From Anaerolinea sp. (GTDB taxonomy: Bacteria; Chloroflexota; Anaerolineae; Anaerolineales; Anaerolineaceae), in contig PNNU01000089.1 of NCBI GenBank assembly GCA_013824385.1, positions 1 through 9,862 of the forward strand: a DNA stretch of 9,862 bases, read 5' to 3'. Shown piece by piece: positions 1 to 6,264 of this stretch. Both the position numbers and the translations under genes were made by a program. A model generated the notes under the pieces. It searched no databases. It was not told the DNA's origin and saw only the letters and a program-made list of their open reading frames with translations. Every line of letters begins with the position of its first letter. The stretch's first letter is position 1.

Positions 1-789
1 AGTTGCCCTGAATGTCAAACTGAGTTAGCCATGTGGAAAGCTGTCTCTACAGAAATAGAAACTGCAAACCAAACGCTCAATTTGCCCGCAGATATCCCCG
101 CTCGGGCCATCAAACACATCCACGCTCCAAACCCTCTGATCGCTGCACTGCGACAATCATGGCTGTTGATCAGAGCTCAGTTTTACATCGTTCAATCCGA
201 GTTGTGGTTGGTTTCTGCAATTGTGATGTTGATCGGGGTTCTGGTTGCCGTGATCGCCAAAAAAGATATGGTGGTCTACCTGCTCTCACCCTTGATGGCT
301 GCTTCCACCCTGGCCATGCTCTACGGTCCAGATCATGACCCCGCCAACGAACTTGCACGTTCCACCGCCACCTCACCCTGGAAGATCCTGCTGGCCCGTA
401 TGAGTATCATGTCTTGCTACAACTTGCTGTTGGGGCTGGTCGCTTCACTTGGGCTGCTGCTCTTTGTTCAACCAGAAATGCTGGGTACCATCATCCTCGG
501 CTGGGTTGGACCACTGGCATTTCTCTCATCGCTTGCGCTTTTGCTTTCTGTTTGGTGGGGAACCGGCATCGCCATCGCTGTCACATACGGCTTATGGTTG
601 GCTCAATATATCTCTTTCAAAACAATCAGCATCTGGATGCCCTCACCCATCTGGAGTAACTTTCTGTCAGCTTACAAAAACTTTTGGCATGAACCACTGC
701 TTCTGGTTGGGCTATCCCTCTTGATTGCGTTGATCGCCTTATGGTCCGCCAACCAACCTGTGCTGCGACTCTCTTCATCCAATCAATAA
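1..789 (+). CDS. Zinc-finger (anti-sigma-type) ABC-2-like membrane protein, 5' partial
   Basis: The reading frame is open to the window edge, so the N-terminus is missing; an internal ATG at 31 is unlikely to be the real start. The first visible residues are SCPECQTEL, a C-x2-C pair followed by an acidic/Leu stretch. This resembles the C-terminal half of a zf-HC2 anti-sigma zinc finger, whose His would lie upstream. A soluble linker follows, then about six hydrophobic segments. Between the second and third of these sits GPDHDPANEL (visible residues 109-118) followed by TSP, matching the loop motif of the two membrane proteins downstream. The product is probably a membrane subunit of the ABC system with a metal-binding cytoplasmic head. 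A sigma factor gene just upstream would be expected but cannot be seen. Stop at 787-789; the next gene follows after 37 bases. Moderately sure of the finger, fairly sure of the membrane role. Confidence 0.75.
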   Translation, partial: SCPECQTELAMWKAVSTEIETANQTLNLPADIPARAIKHIHAPNPLIAALRQSWLLIRAQFYIVQSELWLVSAIVMLIGVLVAVIAKKDMVVYLLSPLMAASTLAMLYGPDHDPANELARSTATSPWKILLARMSIMSCYNLLLGLVASLGLLLFVQPEMLGTIILGWVGPLAFLSSLALLLSVWWGTGIAIAVTYGLWLAQYISFKTISIWMPSPIWSNFLSAYKNFWHEPLLLVGLSLLIALIALWSANQPVLRLSSSNQ

Positions 790-801
790 TTAATCAATTT
801 T

Positions 802-823
802 AGGCCTTCGCGGCCTTGGAGGA
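802..823 (+). promoter_or_regulatory. Small hairpin abutting a strong ribosome binding site
   Basis: AGGCC (802-806) and GGCCT (812-816) pair around a TTCGC loop. The Shine-Dalgarno GGAGGA (818-823) starts one base later, 3 bases before the ATG at 827. The hairpin leaves the ribosome site free, so it more likely exposes the site or marks a processing point than blocks it. The short spacing to the ATG is mildly unusual; the complementarity is otherwise very good. Confidence 0.4.
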
Positions 824-826
824 ACA

Positions 827-1612
827 ATGTCTCAATTTTTTGGCGTCCTGCGCCACGAATTCAAAATGGCCGTCAAACGGCCTGGTATGTGGATCGCATA
901 CGCAGTACTTTACGTTTTTTATTCAATCACAGTTTTTGCGCCTTCAGAAGTTGGCGAAAAGCTGCCCGCAACCATAACCGAAATGTGGCAGCACGCCGCC
1001 ATGATCCTGTTTTACGCCAATATGTTTATGGTTCTCCTGGGCGGAATTCTCGCCGCAGACCGCATGCAACGCGATTTCCGCCTGGGAGTACGTGAATTGC
1101 AACTGGGTTCACCCATCCGCCAATCCACTTATCTTTTGGCTAAATACTTTGGAGTATTGGCAGCTGTGATTCTCCCCCTGTTTATTTATGTCATGGCAGT
1201 AGCAGGTTACTATGTGGCAAGAGGCGTTCCACCTCTCTTTCTCGCCATCATGCCTGTTGTCTTTCTCGTCATGGGCGGCACTGCTTTTGCCTTTGTGGTG
1301 GCTTTTTCAATTGCCTGTCCGTTGTTTATGCCGCTGCGTGTCTATCAAGTGTTGTTTGTCGGCTACTGGTTCTGGGGTAATTACTTGAGCCCGGAAGTGT
1401 TCCCAACCATCAGCGGAACGCTTTTGGTCCCCTCTGGAAAATATGCAATGTACGGTTTCTTCCATGGTTTTCCAGAATTCTTTTCCAAATTCAAACAGCC
1501 CACCGTTGCCACTACTGAAGCAATTTTGAACCTGGTCATTTTGTTTTCGATCATCATCGTGGTATTGGTCGTGACAAATCTCATTCTGCGCAAACAGACC
1601 CGCCGCGCATAG
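827..1612 (+). CDS. ABC-2-type transporter permease subunit
   Basis: A 261-residue polytopic inner-membrane protein. It begins with a short basic amphipathic stretch (residues 1-20, with HEFKMAVKRPG). About six hydrophobic segments follow, near 21-40, 57-77, 102-127, 136-165, 172-190 and 234-256. The cytoplasmic loop after the second carries DRMQRDFRLGVRELQLGSP (78-96) and then YLLAKYFG. This is the pattern typical of ABC-2 permeases: acidic/basic start, a Glu-Leu, then S/T-P and a Lys before TM3. The start at 827 is fixed by GGAGGA just upstream. The protein is expected to form the membrane pore with its neighbours and be powered by the ATPase at 2298. The substrate is unknown; such modules export lipids, peptides, antibiotics or polysaccharide precursors. 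Confidence 0.8.
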   Translation: MSQFFGVLRHEFKMAVKRPGMWIAYAVLYVFYSITVFAPSEVGEKLPATITEMWQHAAMILFYANMFMVLLGGILAADRMQRDFRLGVRELQLGSPIRQSTYLLAKYFGVLAAVILPLFIYVMAVAGYYVARGVPPLFLAIMPVVFLVMGGTAFAFVVAFSIACPLFMPLRVYQVLFVGYWFWGNYLSPEVFPTISGTLLVPSGKYAMYGFFHGFPEFFSKFKQPTVATTEAILNLVILFSIIIVVLVVTNLILRKQTRRA

Positions 1613-1621
1613 GATAAAACA

Positions 1622-2284
1622 ATGAAACGCTTTTCGTTACGCTACTCACTATTAACCTACAAATTGGATCAGCTCTGGCTGCCACTGGCGATATTCCTTG
1701 TTTTCGTGCTAATCAGTTTTATCCAGTTGGGTGAACCTCAATTGATGAATATCGCCCGATCTTACCTTATGGCAGCGATACCCTTACTTGCAGGCATCTT
1801 GGCTGCTTACGCTGTGTTGGAAGACCCTGCACTTGAACTTCGTTTTGCTACTCCCATCCCGGCATCCCGCACCTTGTTTGAACGTCTTGGATTGATCTTT
1901 GCAATACAAACATGTTTTGCCCTGTTATTTCAGGCATTTATCCTGATCATCGGCGGCAATTTCTCGATCTATTTAAGTATCTGGCACCTACAATTTGCAT
2001 GGATCATCCCCACACTATCCTTAATGATGCTGGGATGTGCCTGCTCGCTGATGGCCGCCAATTCCACCATCGGTGCGTTGATGGTAGGCATGGTCTGGCT
2101 GGTGCAAGTGATCGCCCGCAGCTGGTTTGCCGAGAATTTTGGAAAATACTTCTTAGTTTTCATGGGTGGGTTAATGCCCGACCATCCAGACCTCATCGCA
2201 AATCACATTTCACTTTTCGTGATTACTATTGTCCTCTTACTCTCATCCATGGCGCTGCTTCGCCGCCAGGAACGATTCATCTAA
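1622..2284 (+). CDS. ABC-2-like membrane subunit
   Basis: A 220-residue membrane protein starting 9 bases after the stop of the preceding gene; AGGAT (1611-1615) overlapping that stop serves as a weak ribosome site. Hydrophobic segments lie near residues 18-36, 46-66, 88-112, 120-145, 148-164 and 195-213. The loop after the second segment reads LEDPALELRFATPIPASR (from residue 66), followed by LFERL. This is the same layout as in the two upstream membrane proteins and is the strongest evidence that all belong to one transporter. It ends in a basic tail (RRQERF). No catalytic motif is present. At 220 residues it is short for an ABC-2 permease, so it may be an accessory subunit. Thirteen bases separate its stop from the ATPase start. 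Confidence 0.75.
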   Translation: MKRFSLRYSLLTYKLDQLWLPLAIFLVFVLISFIQLGEPQLMNIARSYLMAAIPLLAGILAAYAVLEDPALELRFATPIPASRTLFERLGLIFAIQTCFALLFQAFILIIGGNFSIYLSIWHLQFAWIIPTLSLMMLGCACSLMAANSTIGALMVGMVWLVQVIARSWFAENFGKYFLVFMGGLMPDHPDLIANHISLFVITIVLLLSSMALLRRQERFI

Positions 2285-2297
2285 AAAAGGAAATCTA

Positions 2298-3197
2298 ATG
2301 ATCAAAATTACTTCTCTCTCGAAGATATATGGCAAAGGTGCCAAAACCGTACAAGCCCTCAACGGGCTGGACCTGACCATCGGTCAGGGCATGTTTGGTC
2401 TGCTCGGGCCAAATGGCGCGGGTAAAACTACCCTCATGCGCATTCTGGCAGGCATCGTCAACGCATCAAGCGGATCAGTAAACGTCGGCGGTTATGATGT
2501 CACCACTGAAGCCGGAAAAATGGACGTCAAGAAAATGCTTGGCTACCTGCCTCAAGAACTGGGCATGTACCCCGAATTGACCGCTGCCCAATTTGTGGAT
2601 TACATGGCCATCTTGAAAGGACTGGAGAATCCCTCCGAACGCCGTGAATGCGTCGAGAACGTGCTGAACATGGTGGGGTTAAGTGACAATGCCAATCGCA
2701 AGATCAAGGGCTTTTCTGGCGGCATGAAACGCCGGGTGGGCATTGCCCAGGCGTTGGTCAACGACCCCAAGCTGTTGATCGTGGATGAACCCACTGCCGG
2801 CCTGGATCCCGAGGAACGCATCCGTTTTCGTAACTTACTGGTGAATCTGGCAGCCAATCGCACTGTGCTGCTCTCAACCCACATCGTCGAAGACATTGGG
2901 CAAACCTGCCGCGACCTGGCCGTCATCGCCCGCGGACAGGTGATCTTCCGCGGCAGCCCGGCTGAGCTCACCCAGGCAGCATCGGGTCACGTGTGGGCTT
3001 TGACCTCCTCTGCCATGGAGAAGCCGAATCATGGGCTGACCATCGTATCCATGCTGCATTTGGCCGAAGGTACCCAATATCGCATGGTCGGCGAGAGCGC
3101 CTCAGATTACCCGGATGCACAGCCCGTCCAACCCGGGTTGGAAGACGGCTACGTATGGTTGATGAAGAACGCCGGGCAATCCATAGACACCATCTAG
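2298..3197 (+). CDS. ABC transporter ATP-binding protein (CcmA-like exporter ATPase)
   Basis: A 299-residue ATPase that energises the membrane subunits encoded just upstream. All nucleotide-binding motifs are intact: Walker A GPNGAGKTT (37-45), Q-loop Gln86 in YLPQE, signature FSGGM (139-143), Walker B LLIVDEP (159-165), D-loop AGLDP (167-171) and H-loop His195 in STH. Residues from about 225 form a C-terminal extension (with VW, YRMVG and a YVWL near the end) as in ABC-2 exporter ATPases. The frame is open further upstream to an ATG at 2229, but that would overlap the preceding gene by 56 bases and add a non-homologous head. The ATG at 2298 has AGGA six bases upstream and begins directly with the MIKITSLSKIYG strand typical of the family. 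It is the last gene of the operon, followed by a hairpin terminator. Confidence 0.95.
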   Translation: MIKITSLSKIYGKGAKTVQALNGLDLTIGQGMFGLLGPNGAGKTTLMRILAGIVNASSGSVNVGGYDVTTEAGKMDVKKMLGYLPQELGMYPELTAAQFVDYMAILKGLENPSERRECVENVLNMVGLSDNANRKIKGFSGGMKRRVGIAQALVNDPKLLIVDEPTAGLDPEERIRFRNLLVNLAANRTVLLSTHIVEDIGQTCRDLAVIARGQVIFRGSPAELTQAASGHVWALTSSAMEKPNHGLTIVSMLHLAEGTQYRMVGESASDYPDAQPVQPGLEDGYVWLMKNAGQSIDTI

Positions 3198-3218
3198 TCC
3201 GATCAAGACTCTGTAGTA

Positions 3219-3250
3219 TAAAGGTGAAACGAGTCCTCGTTTCACCTTTA
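3219..3250 (+). terminator. Hairpin terminator of the ABC operon
   Basis: A perfect 14-bp stem, TAAAGGTGAAACGA (3219-3232) with TCGTTTCACCTTTA (3237-3250), closes a GTCC loop 21 bases after the ATPase stop. The T-rich 3' arm leads into TGATTT rather than a clean T run, so termination by the intrinsic route may be partial. The stem is symmetrical and could also act on the other strand. Confidence 0.75.
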
Positions 3251-3282
3251 TGATTTAACCTTCCAAGTATTTAAAATGAATC

Positions 3283-3447
3283 CTCCTCGCAGAATGCTAC
3301 GAGGTATCAAGTTCGTTTATCATGCATGAGCTAATAACACACTCTTTTACGCTGGCCTCTCCATCCCGCGGATGGAGAGGGGTTTGGGGTGAGGCGAAAA
3401 TTACTAACCGCTCCTCGCAGCAAGTTGTGGGGAAATACACTCTTTTA
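3283..3447 (+). repeat. Imperfect direct repeat flanking a REP-like hairpin
   Basis: Three short words occur twice in the same order. CTCCTCGCAG is at 3283-3292 and 3411-3420; CAAGTT at 3308-3313 and 3421-3426; ACACTCTTTTA at 3339-3349 and 3437-3447. The second copy is shorter, with the words closer together. The colinear order suggests an old duplicated segment that has since gained or lost bases, with the palindrome at 3356-3395 between the copies. The rest of this roughly 315-base gap holds no convincing gene. Confidence 0.5.
3356..3395 (+). repeat. REP-like palindrome with G-rich tail
   Basis: CCTCTCCATCC (3356-3366) pairs perfectly with GGATGGAGAGG (3370-3380) around a 3-base CGC loop. 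It is followed by GGTTTGGGGTGAGGCG. The layout, an inverted CCTCTCC/GGAGAGG pair plus a GGGGTTTGGGGTGAGG-like 3' tail, matches a widespread class of bacterial intergenic palindromic repeats as I recall it. Only one copy is in the window, so its repeat nature is inferred. The tail's two G4 runs and further GG could also favour a G-quadruplex. It has no T run, so it is unlikely to be an ordinary terminator. Confidence 0.55.
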
Positions 3448-3512
3448 ATTATTTTCAAGCATTTTCTGTCATAATTGAAATGGTTCCTTTAGACAATATT
3501 CAGGAAGGTTAT

Positions 3513-4619
3513 ATGAATTCATCTTCTTTGAAGTTTTTCATCCGATTTCTTATGATGCTCCTCATAGTAATTCTAACTTCTTGTGAAAAACCCACTGCTC
3601 TTACAACGACACCAAATGCAACTCAAAAACCTGCTGACATCATTTCACTCGGCTACTATACTGGCAGCCAGGAATCTTATGATTCATTAATAACCTTTCC
3701 CTCTTACCTGGATATCGTCTCTGTAGACGTCTACGGTTTGGACTTTGATGGAAATGTTGTCGGTTCTGACGGGTTTAATGTCGCAGCCAAAAACCCAATA
3801 GATGGTATTCAGTATTTTGCATGTATTAGTAATTGGAATTCAGACCCCGCGGTAAATAATTTTGACCCTGCCCTGGCACAAACGGCGATCGTCAAATATA
3901 AAGAAAAAGTGATCTCGCAACTTGTTGTTCTGGCGCAAAGTGAAGGCTATTCAGGAATCAATATTGATTTTGAATCCATTGCCTACCCGAATAAGTTGGA
4001 TGAGACGCGTACTGATTTTTCAACATTTATTCATGAACTGGCATCCAGGCTTCATGAGAAGGATAAAAAATTGATTATCAGTGTCCCTGGAAAAACCCTG
4101 GATGATAAACAAAATGACTGGTCTTACCCCTTTGATTTAGCGACACTGGGAAGGGATGCTGACTATCTTCAGCTTATGACTTATGATCAACATGGGTCAT
4201 GGGGTGGACCAGGATCGGTCTCCGGTGCGGATTGGCTGCAAGAAGTTATAACCTACACTACATCCATAGTGGATCCATCCAAGCTTCTCATCGGCTTGCC
4301 GGCTTATGGTTATGATTGGGATTTGTCTGAATATGATGCCGAGAAAGGCACCTATTCCACTACCAGTTTTTCATGGAAGGATGTGCCTACCCTGCTCGCG
4401 AAACCAGGCGCTGAAACTTTTTGGGATGATACCTCACAATCTCCGTCAGTGACTTATTCATTAAACGGTCATAACCATGTTGCCTGGTTCGAAAACACAG
4501 ATAGCATCCAGATCAAGATGAGAATAGTGCCAGAATATAAACTTGGCGGGTTGTCTGTTTGGGCGCTTGGTATGGAAACGATCGATTTCTGGCAAGCGGC
4601 TGAAAGCGTCGGCAATTGA
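3513..4619 (+). CDS. GH18 family lipoprotein glycosidase (YaaH/SleL-like)
   Basis: A 368-residue surface lipoprotein. A basic start and hydrophobic stretch lead to the lipobox LTSC, with lipidated Cys24, then a short Thr/Pro-containing linker. The rest is one GH18 TIM barrel. It has SGINIDFE (147-154), the family DxxDxDxE motif with Ser and Asn at the first two Asp positions and Glu154 as the expected acid. MTYDQHG (222-228) is the GH18 strand 6 motif; LLIGLPAYGYDW and, near the C-terminus, LGGLSVWALGME complete the barrel. These sequences fit the spore-germination/cortex-lytic YaaH-SleL branch, which cleaves N-acetylglucosamine-containing glycans such as peptidoglycan or chitin. LysM repeats often found there are absent. 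An ATG at 3480 is in frame, but AGGAAGG (3502-3508) and the signal peptide point to 3513. The likely role is extracellular glycan hydrolysis; the substrate is not certain. Confidence 0.88.
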   Translation: MNSSSLKFFIRFLMMLLIVILTSCEKPTALTTTPNATQKPADIISLGYYTGSQESYDSLITFPSYLDIVSVDVYGLDFDGNVVGSDGFNVAAKNPIDGIQYFACISNWNSDPAVNNFDPALAQTAIVKYKEKVISQLVVLAQSEGYSGINIDFESIAYPNKLDETRTDFSTFIHELASRLHEKDKKLIISVPGKTLDDKQNDWSYPFDLATLGRDADYLQLMTYDQHGSWGGPGSVSGADWLQEVITYTTSIVDPSKLLIGLPAYGYDWDLSEYDAEKGTYSTTSFSWKDVPTLLAKPGAETFWDDTSQSPSVTYSLNGHNHVAWFENTDSIQIKMRIVPEYKLGGLSVWALGMETIDFWQAAESVGN

Positions 4620-4655
4620 TTAGCATGAAAAAAAAGACCCAGCCAGGTTTCAAAA

Positions 4656-4684
4656 TTGAAGTCAAAAATATAAAGTGATATAGT
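4656..4684 (+). promoter_or_regulatory. Candidate sigma-70 promoter for the GH10 gene
   Basis: TTGAAG (4656-4661) and TATAGT (4679-4684) are separated by exactly 17 bases, in an AT-rich gap after the GH18 stop. It would leave a leader of about 115 bases before the ATG at 4806. No clear terminator was seen between the two hydrolase genes, so read-through from upstream is also possible. Confidence 0.4.
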
Positions 4685-4805
4685 AATTTATTAAGATCGT
4701 TTATTTGCAATATTTTTGGCTTCTTTACGATTCCTATCCACGGAGTAAACTCACACTGTATTCTGCTCTGCAAAAAATTGATCTATACACAAATGGAGTT
4801 TTTTT

Positions 4806-5936
4806 ATGATCCGCCGAAAAATATCGATTGTTCTATTGATCCTTGTCTTCGTGATTTCATCTGCCTGCAATCTCACTCAAAAGTTTAAACCAACCTCACC
4901 TTCAGAAACTGTAACACCAACAACAAGGTCAACAGAAATCCTTCCAACAGTAACCCCCACAATAACAATTACGCCGATCAGTCCCTCGCTGCGAAATTAT
5001 GCTGAGTTAAAAAAAATACGCTTCGGTACGTATTTCCCGTGGCAGGGATTTGATGACCTTGATTGGAGAGCAATCGCCGGACACGAATTTGATCAAGCCA
5101 ACTTGTTTGATGGCTTCATGTGGCGTTATTTTGAACCTGAGCAGGGTAAATTCGATTTTTCAATCGTTGATGCTCAAGTTGATTTTGCCTTATCCCAAAA
5201 CATGGAAATCTGTGGTCATACGCTATTTTGGCCTTCTTATGATCAAGCTTATCCGGATTGGGTGTTAAACGGTAAGTTTTCAAAAGATCAGCTCATGGAG
5301 TTAATGAAGAATTACATCACAACCGTTATGAACCATTTCCAAGGGAAGATCAACTGTTGGATCGTTGTTGAAGAGCCATACAATAACACAGATCGAAAAT
5401 GGGATCTACTCTATTCCACTTTTGGAGGTTATGAGTACCTCGATTGGGTCTACCAGATTGCTCGTGAAACAGATCCAAATGCGTTGCTCATCTACAATGA
5501 CGAATACAACCTCACGGCAGATGACGATAATACAGTCCTGACACAAACTATCATTGATCAGCTCAAACAAAAAGGGCTGATTGATGGGGTTGGAATGGGT
5601 ATGCATCTGGATGCCAATAATCCGCCTAACAAAGAAAATGTGACTGAAACAATGAAAAGCTATGGGCTTCCACTGCATGTAACTGAAATTGATGTAAATC
5701 TTGAAGGAATTCCCGGAACACAAGAAGAACGACTAGCTCTGCAATCTCAAATCTATAGTGATATGCTTGATGCCTGCCTGGATTCCTCAGTTTGTAAGAG
5801 CTTCAGTGTCTGGGGTTTTGGAGACAAATATTCATTTTTATCAAATTACTATTCTGATGCTGACCCAACCTTATTCGATAATAATTTGCAACCGAAACCG
5901 GCGTATTATGCTCTATTGAATATTCTGAAACCGTAA
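4806..5936 (+). CDS. Divergent GH10 (xylanase-family) lipoprotein
   Basis: A 376-residue secreted protein. Its signal ends in SSAC (Cys21, a slightly atypical lipobox), followed by a Thr/Pro-rich linker to about residue 62. The remainder is a GH10 barrel. EPEQGKFDF (110-118), GHTLFW (137-142), VTEIDV with nucleophile Glu294, and WGFGDKYSF (336-344) are family hallmarks. Glu190 in WIVVEEPYN is the expected acid/base. Several binding residues differ from ordinary xylanases: Glu189 replaces the Asn before the acid/base, Gly265 replaces the usual Gln in GVGMGMH, Pro143 follows the HTLxW Trp instead of His, and the usual ENxMKW stretch reads FDGFMW (101-106). It probably acts on a beta-linked polysaccharide or other glycan outside the cell, but xylan should not be assumed. 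GGAG (4795-4798), seven bases upstream, supports the start. Confidence 0.85.
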   Translation: MIRRKISIVLLILVFVISSACNLTQKFKPTSPSETVTPTTRSTEILPTVTPTITITPISPSLRNYAELKKIRFGTYFPWQGFDDLDWRAIAGHEFDQANLFDGFMWRYFEPEQGKFDFSIVDAQVDFALSQNMEICGHTLFWPSYDQAYPDWVLNGKFSKDQLMELMKNYITTVMNHFQGKINCWIVVEEPYNNTDRKWDLLYSTFGGYEYLDWVYQIARETDPNALLIYNDEYNLTADDDNTVLTQTIIDQLKQKGLIDGVGMGMHLDANNPPNKENVTETMKSYGLPLHVTEIDVNLEGIPGTQEERLALQSQIYSDMLDACLDSSVCKSFSVWGFGDKYSFLSNYYSDADPTLFDNNLQPKPAYYALLNILKP

Positions 5937-6103
5937 GCAGTCTGGTTCTCCCCTTTTTCAAAAAATATTGGTGACGAGTTGCGTATGCGTTACACTCGTT
6001 ATTTTTATATACGTAATGAATTAATTACCCATAACCTGGAATACCTGCATGAATTAAACCACTTTTTGCCAATCGGTTTTTGGATAATTGGCATAGTCTG
6101 TTC
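5937..6103. other. Intergenic stretch with no convincing gene
   Basis: This is the AT-rich first half of a roughly 330-base gap between the GH10 and MFS genes. The frame from 5979 to 6176 has no ribosome site, an odd Tyr/Arg-rich start and runs over the regulatory palindrome, so I do not call it. AACC/GGTT (5929-5946) followed by CTCCCCTTTTT may be a weak terminator for the GH10 gene. Nothing else is evident here. Confidence 0.5.
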
Positions 6104-6117
6104 TTTCAACGTTGAAA
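6104..6117. promoter_or_regulatory. Upstream operator-like palindrome
   Basis: TTTCAACGTTGAAA is a perfect 14-bp palindrome with a central CG. It fits the general style of LacI/GalR-family operators, in which hinge helices insert at a central CpG. Its half-site shares CAAC with the second palindrome at 6202-6221, whose centre lies 101 bp downstream. It lies 44 bases upstream of the first candidate promoter, suitable for an auxiliary operator. The regulator is not encoded in the window. Confidence 0.5.
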
Positions 6118-6160
6118 ATATGGAACCGGAAAGAGGGAAGAAAAATCCAAGTATCTGTAT

Positions 6161-6189
6161 TTACCAGAAAGAATAAGATAAAGTATAAT
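6161..6189 (+). promoter_or_regulatory. Candidate promoter P1 of the MFS operon
   Basis: TTACCA (6161-6166), a 17-base spacer and a perfect TATAAT (6184-6189). Transcription would start near 6196, just before the palindrome at 6202-6221, so a bound repressor would sit on the initially transcribed region. Confidence 0.6.
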
Positions 6190-6201
6190 AATAAAAGTTT
6201 G

Positions 6202-6221
6202 TATTGCAACCGGTTGCAATA
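6202..6221. promoter_or_regulatory. LacI/GalR-type operator
   Basis: TATTGCAACCGGTTGCAATA is a perfect 20-bp palindrome. The TTGCAACCGGTTGCAA core, with central CCGG, is typical of operators for LacI-family sugar-responsive repressors. It lies immediately downstream of P1 and covers the -35 element of P2, so it could repress both. The MFS transporter downstream fits control by a sugar. The repressor gene must lie elsewhere. Confidence 0.75.
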
Positions 6222-6232
6222 ATTAATATAAT
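6204..6232 (+). promoter_or_regulatory. Candidate promoter P2 of the MFS operon
   Basis: TTGCAA (6204-6209), 17-base spacer, perfect TATAAT (6227-6232). The -35 hexamer lies inside the palindromic operator, so polymerase and repressor would compete directly. The start would be near 6239, giving a leader of about 26 bases. It may be used instead of, or beside, P1. Confidence 0.5.
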
Positions 6233-6264
6233 CATTAAATCTTCTAGTAATGAGGGAAACCATT

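Noticed and set aside
2229..2297. An upstream in-frame start for the ABC ATPase
   Set aside because: It overlaps the preceding gene and adds residues unlike any ABC ATPase; the ATG at 2298 has a good ribosome site.
3480..3512. An upstream in-frame start for the GH18 lipoprotein
   Set aside because: It puts charged residues before the signal peptide and ignores AGGAAGG at 3502-3508.
4513..4773. An 86-codon minus-strand frame across the GH18 end and the following gap
   Set aside because: It lies largely over the GH18 gene, has no ribosome site and no recognisable domain.
5974..5999. ACGAG/CTCGT inverted repeat with a 16-base loop
   Set aside because: A five-base stem with a large loop is expected by chance and has no T run.
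6013..6028. GTAATGAATTAATTAC near-palindrome as a third operator
   Set aside because: It has mismatches, lacks a central CG and is simple AT-rich sequence.
5979..6176. A 65-codon frame on the + strand
   Set aside because: No ribosome site, unusual composition, and it overlaps the regulatory palindrome and the first candidate promoter.
6054..6263. A 69-codon minus-strand frame in the MFS control region
   Set aside because: It runs through the promoters and operator; composition is that of translated AT-rich non-coding DNA.
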